From NCBI RefSeq assembly GCF_937888285.1, contig NZ_CALART010000032.1, positions 34,425 to 98,424 on the forward strand: a DNA stretch of 64,000 nucleotides, given 5' to 3'. This document shows, piece by piece, positions 35,220 to 43,804 of this stretch. The DNA comes from an uncultured Aquimonas sp. Lineage in GTDB: Bacteria > Pseudomonadota > Gammaproteobacteria > Xanthomonadales > Xanthomonadaceae. Numbering within the stretch: the first letter of the stretch is position 1; each line of letters begins with the position of its first letter. A model generated the notes under the pieces. The model saw only the letters and a program-made list of their open reading frames with translations, did not search any database and was not told the origin of the DNA. The position numbers and the translations under genes are program-made.

Positions 35220-36890
35220 TCAGTACGAACTCTCGTGCACCGCCTGCACCGCGCGGCCCGAGGGGTCGACGATGTTCTTCAGGCTGGCGTCCCACTCCAG
35301 CGCCGCCGCGGTGGAGCAGGCCACCGAGGGGCCGCCGGGCACGCATTCCGCGGCCCAGGCCTGCGGGTAGTGGCGCTCGAAGAGCTCGCGGTAGAAGTAG
35401 GCTTCCTTGCTGACCGGGGTGTTGTAGGGGAAGCGGAACTTCGCGCTCTCCATCTGCGCGTCGCTGACCTGGGCAGCTGCGTGCGCCTTCAGCGAATCGA
35501 TCCAGCTGTAGCCGACACCGTCGGAGAACTGTTCCTTCTGGCGCCACAGGATCTTGTCGGGCAGATAGCCGGCGAAGGCTTCGCGCAGGAACTGCTTCTC
35601 GATGCGGCCGCGCGGCTTGCCCGAGAGCTTGACCTCGGGGTTGAGCGACATCGCCACGTCGATGAAGCCGCGGTCGAGGAAGGGCACGCGCGCTTCCACC
35701 CCCCAAGCCGACATCGACTTGTTGGCGCGCAGGCAGTCGAACAGGTGCAGGGCATCGAGCTTGCGCACGGTTTCCTCGTGCAGGGACTTCGCGTCCGGCG
35801 CCTTGTGGAAATACAGGTAACCGCCGAACAGCTCGTCCGAGCCCTCGCCCGACAGCACCATCTTGATGCCCATGGCGCGGATGCGGCGCGCCATCAGGTA
35901 CATCGGCGTGGACGCGCGGATCGTCGTCACGTCATAGGTTTCGAGGTGGTAGATCACGTCGGAGAGCGCGTCAATGCCCTCCTGCACGGTGAAGTGGAAC
36001 TCGTGGTGCACCGTGCCGATGTGCGCGGCGACCTCGCGCGCGGCCTTGAGATCCGGTGACTCCTTCAAGCCCACCGCGAAACTGTGCAGCTGCGGCCACC
36101 AAGCCTCGGTCTTCTCGTCTTCCTCGACGCGGCGGGCGGCGTACTTCTTGGCGATCGCCGCGACCAGCGAGGAATCCAGGCCGCCCGAGAGCAGCACGCC
36201 GTAGGGCACGTCGCTCATCATGTGGGACTTGACCGCGCTTTCGAACGCAGCGCGCAGGGCGGCGCGATCGGTGGGGCCGTCCTTCACCGCTTCGAATTCG
36301 CGCCAGCCGGGGTGGTAGTAGCGGGTCGGTTCGGCATCGCCCTTGGCCCAGTAGTGGCCGGGCGGGAACTCGCGCGCCTCCTTGCAGACCGGGGCCAGCG
36401 CCTTCAGCTCGGAGGCGAAGTACAGGTTGCCGTGGGCGTCGTGGCCGTAGTACAGCGGAATGATGCCGATGGGATCGCGCGCGACCAGCCAGTGCTGCTT
36501 CGCGTCGTCCCACAGCACGAAGGCGAACATGCCCTCCAGCTGGTTGAGGAAGTCGTGGCCGAACTTCGCGTACAGCGGCAGGATCACCTCGCAGTCGGAG
36601 TGGGTCTGGAAGGCGTAGTCGGCCTCCAGCGCCGAACGCAGCTGGCGGTGGTTGTAGATCTCGCCGTTGACCGCCAGCGCCTGGGTGCCGTCCGGCGACA
36701 GCAGCGGCTGGGCGCCGGAATCGACGCCCACGATGGCGAGGCGCTCGTGCACCAGGATCGCGCGCTCATTGGCATACACGCCCGACCAGTCCGGGCCGCG
36801 ATGGCGCATGCGGCGGGAGAGGTCCAGCGCCTGCGTGCGCAGGGCGGCCGGATCGGAGCGGAGATCGAGGATGCCGAGAATCGAACACAT
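35220..36890 (-). CDS. asnB: Asparagine synthase, glutamine-hydrolysing (AsnB)
   Basis: AsnB makes asparagine from aspartate, glutamine and ATP. The protein has 556 aa, as in E. coli. Met-Cys at the N-terminus (MCSILG) supplies the nucleophile of the class II glutaminase domain, followed by RHRGPDWSG, RLAIVG and NGEIYNH. The synthetase domain carries the PP-loop SGGLDSS near residue 230, and later LSGEGSDELFGGY. Nothing is missing. A TAGAAT hexamer about 38 bases upstream may be the -10 box, but no good -35 is seen. The HDOD gene lies 81 bases upstream in the same direction. Confidence 0.96.
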   Translation of the reverse strand: MCSILGILDLRSDPAALRTQALDLSRRMRHRGPDWSGVYANERAILVHERLAIVGVDSGAQPLLSPDGTQALAVNGEIYNHRQLRSALEADYAFQTHSDCEVILPLYAKFGHDFLNQLEGMFAFVLWDDAKQHWLVARDPIGIIPLYYGHDAHGNLYFASELKALAPVCKEAREFPPGHYWAKGDAEPTRYYHPGWREFEAVKDGPTDRAALRAAFESAVKSHMMSDVPYGVLLSGGLDSSLVAAIAKKYAARRVEEDEKTEAWWPQLHSFAVGLKESPDLKAAREVAAHIGTVHHEFHFTVQEGIDALSDVIYHLETYDVTTIRASTPMYLMARRIRAMGIKMVLSGEGSDELFGGYLYFHKAPDAKSLHEETVRKLDALHLFDCLRANKSMSAWGVEARVPFLDRGFIDVAMSLNPEVKLSGKPRGRIEKQFLREAFAGYLPDKILWRQKEQFSDGVGYSWIDSLKAHAAAQVSDAQMESAKFRFPYNTPVSKEAYFYRELFERHYPQAWAAECVPGGPSVACSTAAALEWDASLKNIVDPSGRAVQAVHESSY

Positions 36891-36971
36891 GGACTGGAGG
36901 CCGCCGTCAGCGAGGAGTGAAGGCCCGATTCTATGTCAGCGCTCGACGCCGCTATTGCGGCGCAGCAGGCC

Positions 36972-38582
36972 TCACGACGCTTCGGACTTCTCCTGCCCGT
37001 ACAGCTGCGACGTGGCGTGGGCGGCAAGCGCTGCCTGCGAGTGAGCGCTTTGCCGGGCCAGCTGGCGGGTGAAAGCGGATCCAAAGGCCTCAACTGCGCG
37101 CCGGAAGTCGGCGAAGGTCTCAGCGCTGGCTTCGGCCCCGACGGGTCCGCTGTCCGCCCACCAGAAACCCACGGCGCGCCCCTGCACTGCGACCGTGGCC
37201 AGCAGCATTCCGCTGTCCGGGGCCCAGTCGGCCAAGGCTGCCGGTAGTTTGTCGCCGATGACCGCGCGCTGCGCCCGGGCGACGCGGAACGCCACGCCGG
37301 GCCGCGCCAGCAGCAGCTTCACCAGGCCCGGCTCGCCGGTCGGCAGCCGCAGGCTGCGGCTGGCTTGGCCTGCCGGGAAGCCGAAGCTGAAATAGCAGGC
37401 CAGGGCGGCCTGGTCGGTTTCGCGCAGGAACAGCGCGCAGCGCTTCAGGCCCAGCCGGGTGAACAGGCGGGCGCTGTCGGTGAACAGGCTGCGGAGGTCC
37501 GGGTGACCCAACTGGCAGCGCTGCGCGAAGGCGGCGACCCCTCCCTGGCTGTTCGCCGGGGCGGCCTGCGTTGGTGCGGTCGGGTTGCTTTCTGCGACGG
37601 CTTGAGCGACGCGGCGTAGCGACCGCGGCGGCCGTGGCGGCCGCAGCAGCCCGGCGGCAGGGGCGGGCGCATCCTCGCTGAACAGGGCTTCGCGACTGGC
37701 GAACACGGCCTGTCGCTGCACGCCGCGCAGCACTTCATCGAGTGGCCGTCCGGTGATCGTTGCCGCGGCCTGGAGCAGGTGGCGCGTGCGCGTGCTGTAC
37801 CAGTCCACCTGCGTTTCCTGTGCCAAGGCCCGCGCCAGACTGCAGAGCAGGCCGCGCTCGCGCAGGCGGCCCTTGAGGCGCGGCGGCAGGTCCTGCGCAC
37901 GGATGTCGCTGCGTGCCGCAGCGGCAGTCCGGGCGAGGAGGGTCGGCGTCCAGCGGCAGCCTGCGACGAGCGCGTTGGCCTGGGGCACGCCAAGGTCCTG
38001 CAGGTGCCAGAGATTGATCGAATCGAGATCCGCGCCCAGCAGTTCGCGCTCGATGCGGGCACGACGCTCGCCGGACTCGACGCGGTGCTCGATCTGAGCC
38101 GCCAGCGCGGGTGCCGCCAGCGGCAGTTTCCAGCGGGCGACGTCCAGCAGGATCAGGCTTGACAGCCGCGCATCCTCGTCAGAGGCCAGCGCGGCGCGCA
38201 GCCAGTGCGCGAGGTAGAGCCAGGCCAGGCGGCTGGTGGCCATGGCCCGCAAGGCGAGCAGATGCCCTGGCTGTGTTCGGTCGTAGCGCACTGCTCGCAG
38301 GCCGCGCAGCAGGCGCTGCACGCCGCCGCTGCCGAGCCGGTGGATGCCCTGCTGCAGACCGCGCGGAGCATCGTCGGCGCCGGTTCGGGCATTTGCGGCC
38401 TGCAGGATCGCCAACGCCAGCCCGGGCTCGCGCTCCGCCAGCAACTGCAGCTGCTTGAGCTCGACCGTCTCGGCCAGCGCCAGCCGGTGTTCGGTCTCGG
38501 CGGCGACGCGCGGCAGTGGGGTGTGTCGGAGGCTTTCCAGCAGCGGGCGCAGCTGCGGCGGGCGCGAGAGGGTCTGCGACAT
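36972..38582 (-). CDS. HDOD domain protein with GAF-like C-terminal domain
   Basis: This 536-aa cytoplasmic protein starts with an HDOD-type helical domain (about residues 10-220). Its marks are LPLPRVAAE-like spacing, EREPGLALAILQAAN, HRLGSGGVQRLLRGLR, and AHWLRAALASDEDARLSSLILLDVARWKLP. The linker is Pro/Ala-rich (about 300-350). The C-terminal 170 residues (FTDSARLFTRLGLKRCALFL, MLLATVAVQGRAVGFWWAD) look like a GAF-type sensor. HDOD proteins act in regulation of motility, stress or competence without HD phosphohydrolase activity; the target here is unknown. It lies 90 bases after the alpha/beta hydrolase and 81 before asnB, all leftward. Confidence 0.8.
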   Translation of the reverse strand: MSQTLSRPPQLRPLLESLRHTPLPRVAAETEHRLALAETVELKQLQLLAEREPGLALAILQAANARTGADDAPRGLQQGIHRLGSGGVQRLLRGLRAVRYDRTQPGHLLALRAMATSRLAWLYLAHWLRAALASDEDARLSSLILLDVARWKLPLAAPALAAQIEHRVESGERRARIERELLGADLDSINLWHLQDLGVPQANALVAGCRWTPTLLARTAAAARSDIRAQDLPPRLKGRLRERGLLCSLARALAQETQVDWYSTRTRHLLQAAATITGRPLDEVLRGVQRQAVFASREALFSEDAPAPAAGLLRPPRPPRSLRRVAQAVAESNPTAPTQAAPANSQGGVAAFAQRCQLGHPDLRSLFTDSARLFTRLGLKRCALFLRETDQAALACYFSFGFPAGQASRSLRLPTGEPGLVKLLLARPGVAFRVARAQRAVIGDKLPAALADWAPDSGMLLATVAVQGRAVGFWWADSGPVGAEASAETFADFRRAVEAFGSAFTRQLARQSAHSQAALAAHATSQLYGQEKSEAS

Positions 38583-38672
38583 CGATGCGGGATACGTCGT
38601 CAGGGCAGGGCGGTGGTCCGCGCGGCGTTTCGCGGATGGCCGCCTCCTGCAGATTCCGTGCCCTCTCGTGGC

Positions 38673-39611
38673 CTAGGCGTTCGCCGGACTGCCGGCGTCA
38701 TCCTGCCCCGCCAGGAACTGCCGTATCGCGACCGCCGCCTGCTGGGGCTCGGCGATGTGCAGATGGTGTCCGCCGGGCAGACGCAGCAGCTGGGCGCGCG
38801 GCACGCAGGCCAGTCGCGCTTGCACGTGCAGACGAGGCAGGCGCGGGTCGGGCTGTTCCGCAGCCAGCACCAGCACCGGCATCGCCAGCGCGCGCAGCAG
38901 CTGCTGTACCTGGATTTCGCTCATGGGCATCGCGGACGGCAGCTGCAGGCGCGGGTCGGCGGACCAGATCCAGCCACCCTCGGTTTCACTCAGGCCGCGC
39001 TCGACCATCGGGGCGATGGCCTGTGGACTCAGGCCATTCAAGTCGGCGCGCTGCCGGCAGGCGTCCTCGATCCGCGCGAACAGACGTCGTCGCGGTCGCG
39101 GTTCGCGCCGCGCCGCCAGCGCACGGCGCAGGCGTGCTGCAACTTCGGCTTCATCGAGACTGAGCGGGCCGAGGGCATCGATGCAGATCAGCCGCTCGAC
39201 GCGCTCGGGCGCTGCCGCCGCGAACAGGCAGGCGATGGCCGCGCCCATCGAGTGTCCGAGCAGGATCGCAGAAGGCCAGTCGAGTGCGTCCAGCGCGTCC
39301 TGCAGGTCGGGCAGGTGATCGACCAGGGCGTAGCTGCCGGCGGCTGGCCGCCACGCGGAGCGACCGTGGCCCGCGAGGTCGAGCGCCAGCAGCTCGACCT
39401 CCGGCAGGGCGTCAGCCAGGGCGGTGAAGCTGGCGGCGTTGTCCAGCCAGCCGTGCAGGGCCAGCACGCGCGGAACGCCGGCATGCACGGCCGGAAAGTG
39501 CAGCGCAGCGAGGGTGCCGGTGCTGACTTGGAAGCGGCGTTCTTCGCCCGTGCGCGAGGCCTGCGTGGCGGCCGCACTCCAAGCCCCGCGCTCGGCCTCG
39601 GCCTCAGCCAC
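38673..39611 (-). CDS. Alpha/beta hydrolase
   Basis: This protein of about 312 aa has a standard alpha/beta hydrolase fold: LALHGWLDNAASF (oxyanion region), DLAGHGRS, the nucleophile elbow GHSMGA (about residue 114), and a C-terminal GGHHLHI that would supply the catalytic His. The acid is probably Asp in the AAEQPDPRL segment. GTG 39611 was chosen as start because it gives an 8-base overlap with the hemH stop (GTGGCTGA) and removes an Arg/Ser-rich extension that is only the hemH frame read out of phase. The substrate is unknown. It is probably co-translated with hemH. Confidence 0.83.
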   Translation of the reverse strand: MAEAEAERGAWSAAATQASRTGEERRFQVSTGTLAALHFPAVHAGVPRVLALHGWLDNAASFTALADALPEVELLALDLAGHGRSAWRPAAGSYALVDHLPDLQDALDALDWPSAILLGHSMGAAIACLFAAAAPERVERLICIDALGPLSLDEAEVAARLRRALAARREPRPRRRLFARIEDACRQRADLNGLSPQAIAPMVERGLSETEGGWIWSADPRLQLPSAMPMSEIQVQQLLRALAMPVLVLAAEQPDPRLPRLHVQARLACVPRAQLLRLPGGHHLHIAEPQQAAVAIRQFLAGQDDAGSPANA

Positions 39612-40710
39612 GCTGGAACTGCTCGAAGCGCTGCGCCCGCACGGCGTCCGCCGCGGTCTCCGCGCCAGCGTCCCATGAGCCTGGCTCGAATTCCGGCCAG
39701 CCAGCGCCCTGGCGGCGCAGCAGGGGCAGCAAGGCCTGGACGTGCGCATCGCTGTCGTTCAGGGCCGGCACGTAGCGCAGGGCCTCGCCGCCGGCATGGG
39801 TGAAGATCTCGGCGTTCTCACCGGCGATTTCCTCGATGGTTTCGAGACAGTCCACCGCGAAACCCGGGCAGACCACGTCCAGCTTGCGCACGCCCTGTGC
39901 GGGCAGCGCCGCCACTGTCTCATCGGTGTAGGGCCGCAGCCATTCCTCCTTGCCCACGCGCGACTGGAAGCTGAGTTGCCAGGCCTCGCGCGGCAGCTGC
40001 AGCCGCTCGGCGACTTCGCGGGCGGTGTATTGGCACAGGCAGTGATAGGGGTCGCCAGCGGTGAAGTAGCGCTTGGGAATGCCGTGGAAGGAGAACAGCA
40101 AACGGTCGCCGCGGCCCTGCGCCTGCCAGTGCTGGCGCACGCTTTCGGCAATCGCGTCGAGCCAGGCCGGTTCGCGGTGGTAATCGGTGATGAAGCGCAG
40201 CTCGGGCTGCCAGCGCCAGGTCTTCAGCTCATCGACCACGGCATCGAAGACCGAGGCCGTGGTGGTCGCCGAGAACTGCGGATACAGCGGCAGCACCAGC
40301 AGGCGGCGCAGGCCGCGGTCCTTGAGCTCGCGCAGCACGCTGGCGATCGAGGGGTTGCCGTAGCGCATGGCCATATGCACGCCGAGCGGACGCGCGTCGG
40401 CGGCCAGCGCCGACTGCAGGCCCGCTGCCAGGCCGCGGGTATGGGTCAGCAGCGGCGAGCCCTGCTCGGTCCAGACCTGCTGGTAGGCCTTGGCCGAGCG
40501 GCGTGATCGAAACGGCAGGATGACCCCGTGCAGCAAAGGCATCCACAGCAGTCTTGGCAGCTCGATCACGCGAGGATCGGCGAGGAACTCTGCAAGATAG
40601 CGACGCACGGCGGCAGGCGTCGCAGCGTCGGGAGTGCCCAGGTTGACCAGCAGAACAGCGGCGGATTCGGTGCTGCCGTGGCGGTAATCGGGCCGGCCGA
40701 GGTAGGGCAT
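39604..40710 (-). CDS. hemH: Ferrochelatase (HemH)
   Basis: HemH inserts Fe(II) into protoporphyrin IX in the last step of haem synthesis. The 368-aa protein shows VLLVNLGTPDA, YGNPSI, LPLYPQFSATTTASVFD, the catalytic His in LLFSFHGIPKRY, YHCLCQYT, QSRVGKEEWLRPYTD, and VVCPGFAVDCLETIEEI. These give the metal His and Glu of the family. ATG 40710 fits the family start and has GGAG upstream; the longer frame from 40821 adds non-conserved residues. A perfect 14-base palindrome (40791-40804) lies about 80 bases upstream, between hemH and the divergent gene. Confidence 0.96.
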   Translation of the reverse strand: MPYLGRPDYRHGSTESAAVLLVNLGTPDAATPAAVRRYLAEFLADPRVIELPRLLWMPLLHGVILPFRSRRSAKAYQQVWTEQGSPLLTHTRGLAAGLQSALAADARPLGVHMAMRYGNPSIASVLRELKDRGLRRLLVLPLYPQFSATTTASVFDAVVDELKTWRWQPELRFITDYHREPAWLDAIAESVRQHWQAQGRGDRLLFSFHGIPKRYFTAGDPYHCLCQYTAREVAERLQLPREAWQLSFQSRVGKEEWLRPYTDETVAALPAQGVRKLDVVCPGFAVDCLETIEEIAGENAEIFTHAGGEALRYVPALNDSDAHVQALLPLLRRQGAGWPEFEPGSWDAGAETAADAVRAQRFEQFQRG

Positions 40711-40790
40711 GGAGTCTCCGAAGCGTTGGGAGGATTGCGACCGGCGGCGTGGACGGACCGATCGGGCGAGCGATATGCAGGCCGAATCAA

Positions 40791-40804
40791 GCGCTTGCAA
40801 GCGC
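40791..40804. promoter_or_regulatory. 14-base perfect palindrome between divergent genes
   Basis: GCGCTTGCAAGCGC is a perfect inverted repeat between hemH (leftward, start 40710) and the exported propeller gene (rightward, start 40906). Such a site could be an operator for one or both. No regulator in the window is an obvious match. Confidence 0.35.
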
Positions 40805-40905
40805 CCTTCGCGGCTGTTCATGCGTGAGGCACCCTGTTATTCTCGCCCGAGGTGCCACCAGAGCGCCGTGACGATTACATAGACTCGGTAAAGGACGTGG
40901 CCCAC

Positions 40906-41865
40906 ATGCGCCCGATTGCCCGCAGGCTGCTCATTGCCTCCGGACTGCTGCTCAGCGCAGCAGTGAGCGCGCAGCCTTATGGCTACGCCTCGGGAACCGA
41001 TCCCGACAGTCCCTCGCTCCGCGACGCCCTGTACCGCATCGATCTCGCCACTGGCGCGGCGACGCGCATCGGCTACATCGGCTTCCGCGATATCGATGGC
41101 TTGGCCTTCCATCCGGACGGCGTGCTCTACGGCGCGGCGGATGGCTCGGCAGACGCCGGTGGCACCAGCGACGTGCTGGTGCGGATCAACCCCGAAACCG
41201 GCAGCGGCAGCTTCGTCGCTCCGTTTGCGGGTCTGGCCGGCCAAGGGCCAGGTCAGGGCGGGCAGCTCGACAACGGCCTCGCCGTGACCTGCGACGGCCA
41301 GATGTGGATGTCTTCCGACACCTTGGGGCACCTCTGGCGCGTCGATCGTGCCACGGGTGCGGTGCAGCGGGTGCTCACCGGTGGGCCGCCGATTTCCGGC
41401 CTGGCGGCGCGTGGGCAGGTGCTGTTCGGTGTTTCCGTGGATCCCGATCCCGCGCTGTACCGGTTCGACACCAGTACCTCCCAGCTGACGCGGGTCGGGC
41501 CGCTCGCAGTGTCCGACCGGATTTTCGACGCGGGTCTCGACTTCGATGCCGACGGTCGACTCTGGGCAACACTCGACTACCTGGTTCCTCCGGAAGGCCT
41601 GCCGCGGCCCAACCTCAACGATCTGGTGCAGATCGATCCCGAAACCGGCGCGCTGCTGAGCAGCACGCCCATCACCGGCGCAGGCAGCGGTCTGTCACGC
41701 GTGCAGCTGGAGGGCTTCGCGATTGCGCCCCCGGCCTGTGCAAGCGGCGGCACGCCGCCCAGCTTCCCGCCGGTGCAGGTGGACGCCAGCGGCACGACCT
41801 CGCTTGCGCTGCTTGCAGTGCTGCTCGCTCTGATCGGGCTGTTCGGACTGCGCCGCGCGCGCTGA
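40906..41865 (+). CDS. Exported propeller-like protein with C-terminal membrane anchor
   Basis: This 319-aa protein has a Sec signal (RRLLIASGLLLSAAVSAQP, cleavage near residue 22). Repeats of the type LYRIDLATGAATRIGY, VLVRINPETGSG, HLWRVDRATGAVQ, LYRFDTSTSQLTRVG and LVQIDPETGALL follow, resembling DUF6923/PQQ-like blades. The C-terminus is a Ser/Thr linker, one transmembrane helix (LALLAVLLALIGLFGL) and RRAR, the layout of PEP-CTERM/IPTL-CTERM sorting tails, although the usual conserved tripeptide is absent. ATG 40906 was chosen because the longer frame from 40852 lacks a signal. It is probably a surface or periplasmic protein of unknown function. Confidence 0.78.
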   Translation: MRPIARRLLIASGLLLSAAVSAQPYGYASGTDPDSPSLRDALYRIDLATGAATRIGYIGFRDIDGLAFHPDGVLYGAADGSADAGGTSDVLVRINPETGSGSFVAPFAGLAGQGPGQGGQLDNGLAVTCDGQMWMSSDTLGHLWRVDRATGAVQRVLTGGPPISGLAARGQVLFGVSVDPDPALYRFDTSTSQLTRVGPLAVSDRIFDAGLDFDADGRLWATLDYLVPPEGLPRPNLNDLVQIDPETGALLSSTPITGAGSGLSRVQLEGFAIAPPACASGGTPPSFPPVQVDASGTTSLALLAVLLALIGLFGLRRAR

Positions 41866-42043
41866 TCCCTCGCTGCCCGGGCGCTTGCCCGGGGTGGCGC
41901 TGATGCGCGCGAACACGCCAAGACAGCCGATCGGATTGTTTGCACGACTTGCAAGGTCCGCGGCCCGTGCCCTTGATGCGCGATCGCAACGCGTCCTTGC
42001 TTTCGAGCCGGTGCGATAAGCCCCGATTCATCCGCGCCCGGCC

Positions 42044-42049
42044 TATAGT
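42044..42049 (+). promoter_or_regulatory. Possible -10 box of the SYLF gene
   Basis: TATAGT matches the -10 consensus at five of six bases and lies 78 bases before the start codon of the SYLF gene. No good -35 hexamer is present at 16-18 bases, so this is tentative. The rest of the 261-base gap after the propeller gene shows nothing recognisable. Confidence 0.3.
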
Positions 42050-42126
42050 CGCGGCGCCTCGCGCGCCCACGCATCCCTTGAAGGCATTGGCCTTCGCAGC
42101 CGCGCCCCCAACCCTGGAGATACCGC

Positions 42127-42816
42127 ATGCGATTCTTCGCCCGCTTCGCCCTGCTCAGCCTGAGCGTCCTTGCTCTCTTCGCAGCCCAGCCTGCCTCTGC
42201 CGCGCCGCCGCCCGAGCAGCGCCTGCAGAACGCCACGCGCGTGCTGGACGAGATCATGCAGAGCCCCGATCGCGCCGTGCCGCGTCGCCTGCTGGAGGAT
42301 GCCTACGCGATCGCAGTCATCCCGGATGTGGTCAAGGCGGGCCTGCTGATCGGCGGCCGCCGCGGTCGCGGTGTCGTCAGCGTGCGCACGCCCGACGGTA
42401 CCTGGAGCCATCCGGCCTTTCTGACCTTGACCGGCGGCAGCATCGGCTTCCAGGCCGGTGTGCAGTCGACCGACGTGATCCTGGTCTTCCGCAGCGCCCG
42501 TGGCGTGGATTCCATCGTCAACGGCAAGTTCACCCTGGGCGCCGATGCGGCGGTCGCGGCGGGCCCGGTGGGTCGCAACGCGCAGGCCTCGACCGATGCC
42601 GATCTGCGCGCGGAGATCTACTCGTACTCGCGCTCGCGCGGCCTGTTCGCCGGCGTCGCGCTTGATGGCGCGGTGCTGTCGATCGACCACCGTGCCAACC
42701 AGAGCAGCTACGGCCGCAACATCACGCCTCGCGCGGTGTTCGAGGGGCGCGTCAACGTCAGCCCTGACCAGGCAGTGGACTTCCGCGACCGTCTGGAGGA
42801 GTACACCACGCGCTGA
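42127..42816 (+). CDS. Exported SYLF (YSC84-like) domain protein
   Basis: This 229-aa protein has a Sec signal (FALLSLSVLALFAAQPASA, cleavage near residue 25). The rest is a SYLF domain: LQNATRVLDEIMQSP, AIAVIPDVVKAGLLIGGRRGRGVVSVR, WSHPAFLTLTGGSIGFQAGVQSTDVILVF, and SRSRGLFAGVALDGAVL. SYLF domains bind phosphoinositides in eukaryotes; in bacteria they are envelope proteins of unclear role. The length is normal. It lies 151 bases before tatA in the same direction. A small hairpin (GACCGC/GCGGTC, 42817-42834) at its stop could weaken read-through. Confidence 0.9.
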   Translation: MRFFARFALLSLSVLALFAAQPASAAPPPEQRLQNATRVLDEIMQSPDRAVPRRLLEDAYAIAVIPDVVKAGLLIGGRRGRGVVSVRTPDGTWSHPAFLTLTGGSIGFQAGVQSTDVILVFRSARGVDSIVNGKFTLGADAAVAAGPVGRNAQASTDADLRAEIYSYSRSRGLFAGVALDGAVLSIDHRANQSSYGRNITPRAVFEGRVNVSPDQAVDFRDRLEEYTTR

Positions 42817-42967
42817 GACCGCCTGCGTGCGGTCCGGGAGTTCCGCGTCATGAGCGGTTGCCGCGCGGCCGCATCGCATCACCGGCGCAGGAGCAAGTGT
42901 CGGCAGCGTCATCGCTCTGTCTTTGCGCCTGCGCTATGCTCCGCGGTCTGTCCGACGGAGAGCGTCC

Positions 42968-43198
42968 ATGGGTTCCTTTAGCATCTGGCACTGGCTGGTC
43001 GTGCTGGTGGTGATCGTTCTGGTGTTCGGCACCAAGAAGCTGCGCAACGTCGGTGGCGATCTCGGTGCGGCCATCAAGAACTTCCGCAAGGGCATGAATG
43101 ACGAGGCGCCGCCTGCCGAGAAGCTCGGCGACGAGTCTCGACAGGGTGAGTCGGCCACGGCCGAGAAGTCCGCGAAAGCGGCCGACCGCGGCGACTGA
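42968..43198 (+). CDS. tatA: Sec-independent protein translocase subunit TatA
   Basis: This 76-aa protein has one N-terminal transmembrane helix (about residues 6-22, WHWLVVLVVIVLVFG), then TKKLRNVGGDLGAAIKNFRKGM, the amphipathic helix typical of TatA. The tail is charged. TatA polymerises to let folded twin-arginine substrates cross the inner membrane. ATG 42968 follows a GGAGAG ribosome site. It is the first gene of tatABC. The window holds at least one likely substrate, the SGNH lipoprotein at 48793. Confidence 0.95.
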   Translation: MGSFSIWHWLVVLVVIVLVFGTKKLRNVGGDLGAAIKNFRKGMNDEAPPAEKLGDESRQGESATAEKSAKAADRGD

Positions 43199-43219
43199 CG
43201 GCCACCGGGGCCCTGCGCG

Positions 43220-43804
43220 ATGTTCGACCTCAGCATGGCCGAGATCGGCGTGATCGGCGTCGTGGCCCTGCTGGTGCTCGGCCCCGAGCGCTTGCCCAAG
43301 GCCGCGCGCACGCTGGGCTTCTACGTGCGCAAGGCGCGCCAGAGCTGGTACTCGGTGCGCAGCGAGTTCGAACGTGAACTCGCCGCCGAGGAGTTGAAGC
43401 GCAGCCTCAAGCTCGACGAGGTGCACGCCACGCTGGAGGGCACGGCGAAGGACCTGCGCCGCGACATCGCCGCGACCGGCGCGTCGCTCGCCGCCGCTGG
43501 CGCAGAGCTCGGCACGGCGCTGTCCGCGACGAGCGGTGCGGACCCCCTGCCGGCCGCCCTGCAGAGGGAGCCCGCTGCCGCGGACTCCGACGACCTCGGC
43601 GGTCTGAGTCCCGAGGAACTCGCCCGCCAGGCTGAGGCCGTGAGCGAAGCGACACCTGGCCCTGTGGATGGGGTCGACGGAGTGTCCGCGCGCAATACGG
43701 CCGATACGGACGCCCCGACCGCGCAGCCTGCGTCCGAGGAGACAGGACCGGTTCCGGACGCTGTTCGAACAGCGGACCAGCCTAGGCCCGAACGACACGC
43801 ATGA
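43220..43804 (+). CDS. tatB: Sec-independent protein translocase subunit TatB
   Basis: TatB forms the twin-arginine signal receptor with TatC. The 194-aa protein starts MFDLSMAEIGVIGVVALLVLGPERLP, with the single transmembrane helix, the Glu near residue 8 and the Gly-Pro-Glu-Arg-Leu-Pro hinge that mark TatB. An amphipathic helix follows, then a long acidic, Ala/Pro-rich tail. It lies 21 bases after tatA and overlaps tatC by ATGA. Confidence 0.95.
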   Translation: MFDLSMAEIGVIGVVALLVLGPERLPKAARTLGFYVRKARQSWYSVRSEFERELAAEELKRSLKLDEVHATLEGTAKDLRRDIAATGASLAAAGAELGTALSATSGADPLPAALQREPAAADSDDLGGLSPEELARQAEAVSEATPGPVDGVDGVSARNTADTDAPTAQPASEETGPVPDAVRTADQPRPERHA

